Positions 7,896 through 15,284 of a stretch of DNA of 29,303 nucleotides are shown piece by piece. Position numbers and translations under genes: made by a program. Source of the stretch: CAYWNK01 sp047639615 (GTDB lineage: Bacteria > Planctomycetota > UBA1135 > GCA-002686595); assembly GCA_047639615.1 (NCBI GenBank), contig JBLIOL010000021.1, forward strand, positions 1 through 29,303, given 5' to 3'. The notes beneath the pieces are model-generated. The model was not told where the DNA came from and ran no database searches. It saw nothing but the letters and a program-made list of their open reading frames with translations. Position 1 is the first letter of the stretch, and every line of letters starts with the position of its first letter.

Positions 7896-9063
7896 TCAAC
7901 ACGTCCTGATCACAGATCAAGAAGTCGGCGCGCTGTCCTTTGACCAAGGTGCCTGTGTCCTGGGCGCCAATCTCCCGCGCGGCCAAACCGGTCATGCCCC
8001 ACCAGGCCTGCAAGGGATCGAGGCCGTCCTTAATCAGGTGCACGATCTCCATGTAGTTGCGACCGTGCATGCCGGGTAGCACGGGGTCGGTTCCAGCCAG
8101 GATCGGGAGGCCGCCCTTGCGCGCATAGTCCACGGCTGCGGCGTGCGCGTCGCGGGCGCGCTTGGCCTTGTCGCGCACGAATTCCGAGAGGCCATCGGCC
8201 TCCGGTAGCACGTGCAGGATCCAACTGGTGGGCGTCACGGTGCAGCCCTTCTCGTGGGCGATGTCCACGGTCTCCTCATCCATGAAGGAGATGTGCTGCA
8301 GGTCGCTGACACCGTACTCGGCCGCTAGGCGCACGCCGGACTTGGAGTGCGCGTGAGCCGCCACACGCATGCCGCGCGCACCGGCCTCTTCGCAGATCGC
8401 TGCGACTTCCTCCGGGTGCAGGTCGCGGTGCTCCAAGTGATCGGAAGGCGAGGCCACCCCGGGACTGGAGCAGATCTTGATCAGGTCGCCGCCGCAGGCC
8501 GCGATCTCGCGCACGCGTTTGCGCGCTTCCCAGGGCCCGTCGACGATGCTCGAGGGACGCCCGGGTGCCGCCGGCCAGAGTTTGGAGAGCTCCGCGTGGC
8601 AACGATCCGGGCCGCGGAAGTCCGCGTGCCCGCCGGTGCTCGAAAGCATGCAGATGGCGATCTTCAGGCGCGGACCGATCACGACCCCATCCTCCACCAT
8701 GCGTTTCATGGCGCCCGTGGCACCACCGATGTCCCGCATGGTGGTCACGCCGCCGTCCACCAGGCTGGTGTAGAGCACCTTCTCCACGTACACGAAGTTG
8801 GCCGGCGCCTCGGCCATTTCCATAGCCTTGGCATCCAGGCCAAGGATCGTGATATGCCCGTGGCAGTCCACCAAACCGGGCGTGATGGTCCACTTGGAAG
8901 CATCCACCTGGGTCAGCTGCTCGCCGCCCTCCAGCTTCGGATTATGCTCGGTCACCTCCGCAATGCGGCCGTCATCAATCCACAGATCGACACCGGTCTT
9001 GACCGACTTAGCTTCGTCGCTGGTTCCGTCGTAGAGGCGCGCGACATTGGTGAGGACAATCAT
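7753..9063 (-). CDS. Metal-dependent amidohydrolase (imidazolonepropionase/prolidase-like)
   Basis: The 436-residue protein has the amidohydrolase-superfamily plan: a small beta domain at both termini around a TIM barrel. Metal and catalytic residues are visible in order: HGH (H68, H70) after TPGLVDC, the lysine in GGDLIKI (K196, normally carbamylated), AAHAHS (H237), LQHISF (H257) and AGTD (D326). GQRADFLI near the C-terminus is the usual closing beta strand. This matches the Zn-dependent Xaa-Pro dipeptidase / imidazolonepropionase-related cluster, so hydrolysis of a C-N bond in a small peptide or cyclic amide is likely; the substrate is not predictable. No signal peptide, so cytoplasmic. 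The ATG at 9063 follows a terminator that separates it from the actin gene. It overlaps the downstream DUF3810-like gene. Confidence 0.9.
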   Translation of the reverse strand: MIVLTNVARLYDGTSDEAKSVKTGVDLWIDDGRIAEVTEHNPKLEGGEQLTQVDASKWTITPGLVDCHGHITILGLDAKAMEMAEAPANFVYVEKVLYTSLVDGGVTTMRDIGGATGAMKRMVEDGVVIGPRLKIAICMLSSTGGHADFRGPDRCHAELSKLWPAAPGRPSSIVDGPWEARKRVREIAACGGDLIKICSSPGVASPSDHLEHRDLHPEEVAAICEEAGARGMRVAAHAHSKSGVRLAAEYGVSDLQHISFMDEETVDIAHEKGCTVTPTSWILHVLPEADGLSEFVRDKAKRARDAHAAAVDYARKGGLPILAGTDPVLPGMHGRNYMEIVHLIKDGLDPLQAWWGMTGLAAREIGAQDTGTLVKGQRADFLICDQDVLSDPGAFERGALLEVVQAGRGHRGGVAAIPQRRFDDTVRGLLGERPGS

Positions 9064-9123
9064 GCCGCCTAGTGTGGCTGATCCTTGTGAGCTGTCCAGT
9101 GGGCCGCAGTGCGGAAAAGCGAA

Positions 9124-9157
9124 CGGCGGTGCGTCCCCATGCAGGAACGCACCGCCG
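9124..9157 (-). terminator. Intrinsic terminator downstream of the MamK-like gene
   Basis: An 11-bp GC-rich stem (9124-9134 with 9147-9157, 12-nt loop) is followed on the minus strand by GTTCGCTTTTCC. It lies 42 bases past the stop of the actin gene and ahead of the amidohydrolase start. It therefore probably ends the coiled-coil/actin transcript. Confidence 0.7.
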
Positions 9158-9198
9158 CTAATTAGCGAGGGCCGTGAGGGCCACAGGCCTAGGGAGCT

Positions 9199-10263
9199 CT
9201 ACTTGAGCTTCTCCCAGTAGTCCTCGGGCATGTCGTGGGCAATCTTCAGGGCACCGTTGGCACCACCGTAGATGGGCTCTTCCGTGCGGATGACCTTACC
9301 AGCGCCCAGGTTCTCGATCATGTACTCCTGAATAGCCGTGTCCAAGCCGCGGATCTGGCAGCCACCACCGGCCAACAGCACGCGGTTCTTCAGCTTCTCC
9401 TGGAACTCGGGGTCGAAAGTCGAGATCAACTTGCCTAGTCCTTCCACGATCGGCGGCACGATGCGGCGGCAGGCGGTTTGAATGGCCTCCGTGATGTCCA
9501 GTTCCGTGGGCTTACCGGCCACGGGCAGCTCGACCATGATGCTCGGAGTGCGCTCTTCGACGGTGGCGTGGCTCTCTTTGATGCGCTTGATCATCTGCTT
9601 GGTGTGCTGCGCATCGGGGTAGGCCTTGCTGATTTCCTTGGCCAGCTCATCGTCGACGAAGTCGCCGGCTGTGGTCAGTGTGATCTGGTCAGCCTCGTCC
9701 GGCATGGTGCCGTGCATGCGGCACAGGTCCACGGTGCCGGCGCCGATGTCGATCACCAGCACGTCTTCGAGCATGTCCAGGCCATAGGCCACGGAGAAGG
9801 GCTCGGAGCAAAGCATCACGGAATCCACTGACTCGCGCGCGGCTTGCAGGATGGCGTCCTTGTTGTTGATACCGGCCTGAGCGGGCACGCCGATTACGGC
9901 GTAGACCAGCTCGTCCGTGCGCGGCTTGGCCTGGCGCACGATTTCCTTGACCAGGTCCTTGGCGGCGCGCAGCTCCTCCGTCTCCTCGTTGCCGTCCACA
10001 TTGAACTTGAGCACGCCGTGCTCAAGCGGGCGGTAGAGGTTTAGCGAGAGGCGCTTGTCGCGCGCTTCCTTGCCGAAAAGCACGTCCTTCTTCAGTAGCT
10101 TGCGCGCCACGGGGTCCTTGGGATAACCCACGAAGGACTCGATGGTCTCACGCACGCCATTGCTGGCGCTGACAGAGGTTCGGGAGGTGCCGAGATCGAT
10201 GCCCAGGTAGAGCACCCCATGGTCCTTGGCCGGCGGGTTGCCCTCGGAATCTACGTCGCTCAT
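9199..10263 (-). CDS. mamK: MamK-family actin-like filament protein
   Basis: The 354-residue protein is a bacterial actin. It has phosphate-1 GIDLGTS (21-27), phosphate-2 DIGAGT (172-177), the adenosine loop LAGGG (297-301) and the conserved SEPF glutamate (E154) that serves ATP hydrolysis in this fold. Beyond these generic motifs, the stretches FVGYPKD, RPLEHGV, AVIGVPA, SEPFSVAYGLD and the ending EDYW read like MamK, the filament that aligns magnetosomes, rather than MreB, ParM or FtsA; length also fits MamK. It should polymerise with ATP in the cytoplasm. No magnetosome gene is visible here, so its cargo is unknown. The gene follows a small coiled-coil gene on the same strand (107-base gap) and ends at a terminator, making a likely two-gene operon. 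The MamK assignment is from memory of the family and needs a tree. Confidence 0.85.
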   Translation of the reverse strand: MSDVDSEGNPPAKDHGVLYLGIDLGTSRTSVSASNGVRETIESFVGYPKDPVARKLLKKDVLFGKEARDKRLSLNLYRPLEHGVLKFNVDGNEETEELRAAKDLVKEIVRQAKPRTDELVYAVIGVPAQAGINNKDAILQAARESVDSVMLCSEPFSVAYGLDMLEDVLVIDIGAGTVDLCRMHGTMPDEADQITLTTAGDFVDDELAKEISKAYPDAQHTKQMIKRIKESHATVEERTPSIMVELPVAGKPTELDITEAIQTACRRIVPPIVEGLGKLISTFDPEFQEKLKNRVLLAGGGCQIRGLDTAIQEYMIENLGAGKVIRTEEPIYGGANGALKIAHDMPEDYWEKLK

Positions 10264-10370
10264 CGGAAGTCTTGATTTGGTCTGCGGTTAACGGAAACGA
10301 ACAGGTCTTGTAGCCTGCCGTACGCGGACACAGGATGGCCACGCTTCCGTAGTTTTTCGGCAGCTCAGCC

Positions 10371-10826
10371 CTAGGAGATAATCGAATCTCGAAGCTCTAG
10401 GTTGGCTTCAAAGATTGTCCGCATCATCTCGCGCTTGCGTTCGAGGTGGCCCTCGCCCATCGAGAGCCCCTGGACCACCCGAAATTTCGAGGCAATCCCG
10501 ATCGGCCCTCCACCACTTTCGAGGCGCGCCAGCAAGGCCTGCTGCTCGGCAATGACCCGATTCAGCTTGGTCAGGCGACGTTCCAAGACGCTCACCTGCT
10601 GCTTGTAGAGCGCACTCTCCGGATCCGGGGACGGGATCAAGACCTCCCGCAGGGCCTCTTTTTTGCTGCGAATGGGCGCCGCAGGGATGATTTTCGACTC
10701 CAAGGCCGGTGTCTGGCCCGCTTGGACCGGCTGCTTGCCATCCGCACGCCTACGAATTGTCATGCCTGGCAGCTCCACCTGGTGGACTACCCGGCTGTTC
10801 GTGTTGGTGTTGCGGAAACGCGGCAT
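10371..10826 (-). CDS. Small coiled-coil protein preceding the MamK-like gene
   Basis: I do not recognise a named family. The 151-residue product starts with a polar, basic, probably disordered segment (residues 1-65, with NTNTN and MTIRRR). Residues 70-104 form a heptad-like helix, followed by a conserved-looking end: GIASKFRVVQGL (110-121) and KREMMRTIFEANLEL (131-145). The last 80 residues align closely with the C-terminus of the degenerate GGDEF protein at 1767-2786. The ATG at 10826 was chosen because the upstream in-frame sequence is low-quality and runs into the divergent gene's leader. No Shine-Dalgarno is evident. Position directly ahead of the actin gene suggests a filament partner or cargo adaptor (inference). 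Confidence 0.65.
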   Translation of the reverse strand: MPRFRNTNTNSRVVHQVELPGMTIRRRADGKQPVQAGQTPALESKIIPAAPIRSKKEALREVLIPSPDPESALYKQQVSVLERRLTKLNRVIAEQQALLARLESGGGPIGIASKFRVVQGLSMGEGHLERKREMMRTIFEANLELRDSIIS

Positions 10827-11028
10827 CGTAGATAGGAAGAGTAAGACACCCCCAGAGGACGCGGGCCCTCTATTTAGGTCAGTCGACAATCGAGTCACCT
10901 CCGGGATCAGGAGGAGTTCCCTGGAATCCGCAGCCGTTACCCCTGACGGTGTAAGAACTAGGCATGACAGTTGCCGCAATTTGGGACAACGATCCCCTCG
11001 CCTCCTTATTGAGAACCAGAGCGCGCAC

Positions 11029-14000
11029 ATGCACAGACTCGGCCCGATGACCTGCGTACTGCTACTGACGGCTTCGTCATGTAGTCAGACGTCCGATAGC
11101 AGCCCCCCGACCACCCAGGCCGGACTCAGCGTCCTTTCCGTCAACCTAACCCCGACCCAGCCCTGGCCGCTCAACCGTCCGATCGAGATCAGCTTCAATC
11201 AGGACATCGACCCTCTCAGCCTGAGCACGACCGCGGTGCAGGTCGTCGGCCTCGGATCCAGCACAGGCGTGCCCCTAGGGAGCAGCGCACAAGCCGGAGC
11301 CGATAATGAAGTGGCCTACGGCAGCTTGGAACTCGTCAGCCCCGCCGTCGTACGCTTCACCCCCACCTGCCCCACCGGCTCCAATGGCCAAGGCGCAGGC
11401 CTACGCGCAGGCCTCCACTATCGCCTGCGCCTGCCCGGCGGGGGAAGCGCCCAGGGCATTACGTCCCTTAGCGGAAGCTCCCTAGGTACGACCTTCACCG
11501 CCTCCTTCAGCACCCCCTTCAGCGGCGATCCCGCCGAGCGCTTCGACGACCCCGTGGCCGGTCCCCCGGCCATCGTCGTGCGTGCGGCGGCTTCAAACGA
11601 AGAGCTCGCCAGCTACCTCGAAATCGGAGGCGACCCCCTCGCACGGGTCTACTTCGAAGTCGACGCCGGCGGCAGCACGGTCCTGCCCGGAAACTTCCTC
11701 GCGCCGCTCAACACCTACTCGGACTCAGCCACCCAGGTCGCCTACCTGCTGCGCTTCGACCAGCCCATCGATCCCAGCCAAGCCAACCTCGAGCGCATGC
11801 GCTTGGAATTCGATGATTCCGGCACATGGCATCCCTTCGGCGCCGTGGCCAGCATGGCCTCAGGCTGCGGCCTAGATGGCGTTTTTGTGCGACTAGAGCC
11901 CCAGGGCATCCTGCCCCAAGGCACTCGCCTGCGCCTGCTGCTCGAAGACGGCCTGAGCGACCTCTCCGGCGAGAGCACCGGCACATCCTCAACGGATCTA
12001 GAAACGCCCACCGCCAGCGCCTACGACCCGGGCACGCAGATAGCCGGAGCTTCTGCCGATCGCCTGCTCGAGTCCTTCCTTAGTCCGGCGCTTGAGGATA
12101 CCGAGCTCGGCAGCGGCGCTCCCAGGGCCGACTGGGGCACGGGACAGCTGACAGCTAAGGCCCTAGATTTCGCCGGGAGCGGCGGCCCTGAGGGCACCTT
12201 CGACTGGATCATCCCGGCCGGCGAGACCTACGTCTTCAGCACCCTAAGCCAGACGATCACAGGCGGGCCAAACGGCGCGCCGACCCACACCCAGACGGTC
12301 ATAAATGGCGTCGTGGATGTGGACGACTTTTGGATTCAAGGCGGCGCCGTGGTCGTAGTCATCGGCCCGAATCCGTTCACCCTGCTCGCCACAGGCAGCG
12401 TGCGAATCGACGGCGAGTTGCGTGCCGGCGGGGGCAATTCTGCAGGTGTGGTCGGACTCAACACCACCAACCAGCCCGAGCTTGGAGCCCACGGCAATGC
12501 CGGCGGCGGTCGCGGCGGCACCGCGAGTTTCCTAACCACAATGTCCACACCCACGGGCGGCACAGGCTTTGGTGCCTTTGACGTACCCGACGGCGGTGGC
12601 TTCGGCGGAGAGGCCTCCTATTCGGCCCAAGGCATCAACGCGCGACGCGGGGCAGGCGGTGGCGGCGGAAAGTTCGCCAGCGACACCCTCTACCGCTGGG
12701 CAGGCCAACTCGTGGAATGCCAAACCCTGGTGGGCATGGACGCGGAACCCGGCTTCAGCGGCGGAGCCCAGGGACTCGGAGCGGTCAGCCAGAGCATGCG
12801 CGCCCAGGGCGGCGCGATTGGTTCAGGCCCCTTCCTAGACGGCAATCCCAGCAACGACTTCCGAGGCAGCCTGCGCCTCATGGATGGCACCCTGATCCAA
12901 GGGGAACTCCAAGGCCCGCTCGCCGGTAGCGGTGGTGGCGGCGGCGGAGACGCCGTTAAGTCGAACAGCTTCCCGCTGATCCCATTCAGCAACTCCGGCG
13001 ACGAAAAGGGCGCCGGCGCAGGCGGCGGCGGTGGCTCCATTCGCATCGTAGCCCTAGGCCAGATTAGGGTTGCAGCCAACGGATACATCAGTGCCAACGG
13101 CGGCCACGGCGGCGGTGGTGAGAACACGCTCTTCTTCAACCGTGTGGGTGGAGGTTCCGGTGGTGGCTCGGGTGGCAGCATTTATCTAGAGAGCTTGGAC
13201 TCTATCCAACTGCTGGGCGGGGCCCCGGGTTCCGACACCTTCTACACCGATGACCCGAACGCGAGTACCCACTCCCGTCGTAGCCTGTCGGCCCTTGGCG
13301 GACAAGGTGGCGCTGGGCATGACAACAAGGGCGGCGCTCGGGAGACGGGAGTAACCGCTTGGCGTTGCGATGCAATCCCCATCAACCGCGTCCAGCCCCT
13401 GGCAGTCCCGCCCTTCGGAAACGTCTGCTTCAACAACCAGCCGGATTTCGCGGACTCCGACGGCCCGACGCTCGGCGCAGGCGGAGACGGAGGGCCCGGG
13501 TTGATCCAGTTGGTGGTACCCAACCCGAGCGTAGACCTGAGCTACCCCGCAGCCATGGACATAACCCAGGTCAGCGTCCCGCCCCCGGTGGGCTGGGCTG
13601 ATGGCGCCTTCTTCGGCGAGCTGCTCCCGAGCCTCAGGCTAGACTCCATTGCCCAGTCCCGCTGGATCGACCTCGGCGAAGCCGCCCACGACCCCATGGG
13701 CAACCACGCGCCGGCCGAGTTCTTCCTTCAAGGCCTGGACGCCAACGGCGTGGTGACCACCACCGGTGGCATCCAAGACTACGGCATGGCCCTAGTCCCC
13801 GCGGCCACGGTGGTCGCAGACCCCGGCTTACCTTTCATCGGGCCCAACCCCTTCAGCATGACCTTCGACGCAGCCGGCGTGACCGGCTCCGCTGATGTCT
13901 ACGAGCGCAACCCGCTGCTCCTGCTGAAGGCCATCGTGCGCATGACGGATCCCGTCAGCAGCGACAGCATGGACTTCGTTGTAGCCGCCGCCGAGTACGA

Positions 14001-14373
14001 CCCGAGTCTCGATCTCTTGACGGTCACCGTCAGCAGCGGCTCCGGCACACTCACCAGTTTCGCCACCGCCGGCGTCACCGCGGAGCTGATCCCACGCCAC
14101 CTCGGGCTGATCGCCGCGGACAGCAGCGCCAGTCTGCCCAGCGGCAGCTCGGTGCGCGTGCGCCTGGACGCCACCATGGCCGGCCCGGACGGCGAGCCCG
14201 ATCCGAGCCAGGCCTACAGCGCCGTGAACGGAGGCTTACCCTCCGACCCCACGAGCCTCAACAGCACCATCTGGGACTTCGTGCGCTTCCGCGTGGACTT
14301 CGAGCTAAGCCCGACCGAGCCCATCGGCCCGCGCCCGAGCCTCGACTTCCTCTCAATCCCCTTCCGCTTCTAG
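11029..14373 (+). CDS. Giant secreted lipoprotein with SbsA-like Ig domain and glycine-rich regions
   Basis: The frame gives 1114 residues from the ATG at 11029; the ATG at 11047 is equally good and leads directly into a hydrophobic leader with a lipobox-like TASSC. Residues 25-150 look like a bacterial Ig-like domain of the SbsA type (RPIEISFNQDIDPLSL). Residues about 465-830 hold repeated Gly-rich tracts (AGGGGGGGGS, GGGSGGGSGG) alternating with beta strands such as SIRIVALGQIRV and GSIYLESLDSIQL, suggestive of a beta-helical or adhesin-like surface structure. The C-terminus is again beta-rich, ending PSLDFLSIPFRF. No enzyme motif is present. An envelope-attached structural or adhesive protein is likely. 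The 202-base gap upstream is shared with the divergent coiled-coil gene and shows no clear promoter. The stop overlaps that of the convergent transporter. Confidence 0.75.
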   Translation: MHRLGPMTCVLLLTASSCSQTSDSSPPTTQAGLSVLSVNLTPTQPWPLNRPIEISFNQDIDPLSLSTTAVQVVGLGSSTGVPLGSSAQAGADNEVAYGSLELVSPAVVRFTPTCPTGSNGQGAGLRAGLHYRLRLPGGGSAQGITSLSGSSLGTTFTASFSTPFSGDPAERFDDPVAGPPAIVVRAAASNEELASYLEIGGDPLARVYFEVDAGGSTVLPGNFLAPLNTYSDSATQVAYLLRFDQPIDPSQANLERMRLEFDDSGTWHPFGAVASMASGCGLDGVFVRLEPQGILPQGTRLRLLLEDGLSDLSGESTGTSSTDLETPTASAYDPGTQIAGASADRLLESFLSPALEDTELGSGAPRADWGTGQLTAKALDFAGSGGPEGTFDWIIPAGETYVFSTLSQTITGGPNGAPTHTQTVINGVVDVDDFWIQGGAVVVVIGPNPFTLLATGSVRIDGELRAGGGNSAGVVGLNTTNQPELGAHGNAGGGRGGTASFLTTMSTPTGGTGFGAFDVPDGGGFGGEASYSAQGINARRGAGGGGGKFASDTLYRWAGQLVECQTLVGMDAEPGFSGGAQGLGAVSQSMRAQGGAIGSGPFLDGNPSNDFRGSLRLMDGTLIQGELQGPLAGSGGGGGGDAVKSNSFPLIPFSNSGDEKGAGAGGGGGSIRIVALGQIRVAANGYISANGGHGGGGENTLFFNRVGGGSGGGSGGSIYLESLDSIQLLGGAPGSDTFYTDDPNASTHSRRSLSALGGQGGAGHDNKGGARETGVTAWRCDAIPINRVQPLAVPPFGNVCFNNQPDFADSDGPTLGAGGDGGPGLIQLVVPNPSVDLSYPAAMDITQVSVPPPVGWADGAFFGELLPSLRLDSIAQSRWIDLGEAAHDPMGNHAPAEFFLQGLDANGVVTTTGGIQDYGMALVPAATVVADPGLPFIGPNPFSMTFDAAGVTGSADVYERNPLLLLKAIVRMTDPVSSDSMDFVVAAAEYDPSLDLLTVTVSSGSGTLTSFATAGVTAELIPRHLGLIAADSSASLPSGSSVRVRLDATMAGPDGEPDPSQAYSAVNGGLPSDPTSLNSTIWDFVRFRVDFELSPTEPIGPRPSLDFLSIPFRF

Positions 14374-15284
14374 GAATCCGACTGCGGGGCGTCTCTCTGG
14401 CGCCCCGCAAAGACGGCGGCAACCCCGGCGAGAATGACCGCCAAGCCTCCCAGGGTTCCGGCACCGATGGCTTCATTGCGCAGGCCCGCGCCCAACAGCA
14501 GCGCTATCCCCGGGGTCACGTAGGCGATCAAGCTCAACTGGTAGGCAGGCGCGTAGCGCATCGCCCAAAAGTAGAGTCCGAAGGTCAACACGGTCCCAAC
14601 CAGTGCCAGGTAGACGACACTGCCAACGGCCTGGGGGGTCCAGTTATTAACGGCATCCCCTTCCGTAACGAGGGCCATTAAGCACAGCAGTATGGCGCCG
14701 ACGCCCATGGCACCACGGTTGAGGAGGACCGATGAAATGCCAGCGCCCGCGTGCTTGAGGCGCACGGTGCCGATGGCGCAGGCCAGGGGAGAGAGCAGCA
14801 GAATGGCACCGGCCTTGAGGCTGCTTTCGTTCGTGCGTAAGTCCGTGGCGAAGAGCAGGGCCACCCCGGCAAAGCCAGCCAAGAGCCCGAGCCACTGTAT
14901 TGGTCGCAGGCGTTCACCCTCCAGGAAAAGGTGCCCGAGCACGCCCATCATCAAGGGGAAGGCCGACCACACGACAGCCACCAGGCTGGAGGGCAGGTAC
15001 TGCTCCGACCAATACACGATGCCATAGGAAGCGCCGAAGTTCAGGCAACCAACGGTCAGCACCAGGCTCCACCCGGGCGCCTCGCCACCTTCCTTGCGTG
15101 CCAAGAATGGCCCCAAGACTTGCATGGCAAGGGCCGCCACAACAAAGCGTACGGCCGCCGCCGTAAAGGGCTGCAGATCATCCAAACCGCCCGCGATAAC
15201 GACCCAGGTGGAGCCCCAGACCACACACAGTAAGACTATGCCCGCGATCAGGAGCGCGCGTGAGGGAGTCTTAGCCAAGCTCAC
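14370..15284 (-). CDS. EamA/DMT-family inner-membrane transporter
   Basis: The 304-residue protein has about ten hydrophobic helices in two homologous halves, each beginning in the way typical of EamA repeats (CVVWGSTWVVIAGGL at the N-terminus, VYLALVGTVLTFGLYFWAM in the second half). This places it in the drug/metabolite transporter superfamily, whose members usually export amino acids or other small metabolites. The start is GTG at 15284, whose G is also the last base of the upstream gene's TAG stop (TAGTG), so translation is almost certainly coupled to the outer-membrane factor gene. Its own stop overlaps the convergent lipoprotein gene's stop in CTAG. The substrate is unknown. Confidence 0.9.
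   Translation of the reverse strand: MSLAKTPSRALLIAGIVLLCVVWGSTWVVIAGGLDDLQPFTAAAVRFVVAALAMQVLGPFLARKEGGEAPGWSLVLTVGCLNFGASYGIVYWSEQYLPSSLVAVVWSAFPLMMGVLGHLFLEGERLRPIQWLGLLAGFAGVALLFATDLRTNESSLKAGAILLLSPLACAIGTVRLKHAGAGISSVLLNRGAMGVGAILLCLMALVTEGDAVNNWTPQAVGSVVYLALVGTVLTFGLYFWAMRYAPAYQLSLIAYVTPGIALLLGAGLRNEAIGAGTLGGLAVILAGVAAVFAGRQRDAPQSDS

Noticed and set aside
9064..11028. Magnetosome gene island around the MamK-like gene
   Set aside because: None of the neighbours resembles magnetosome proteins; they are an amidohydrolase, a coiled-coil protein and a glycine-rich lipoprotein.
12420..13200. Possible repeat expansion or frameshift hotspot in GGC/GGT-rich DNA
   Set aside because: The frame is intact throughout and the triplets code glycine tracts interspersed with regular strands, so it reads as normal protein sequence.
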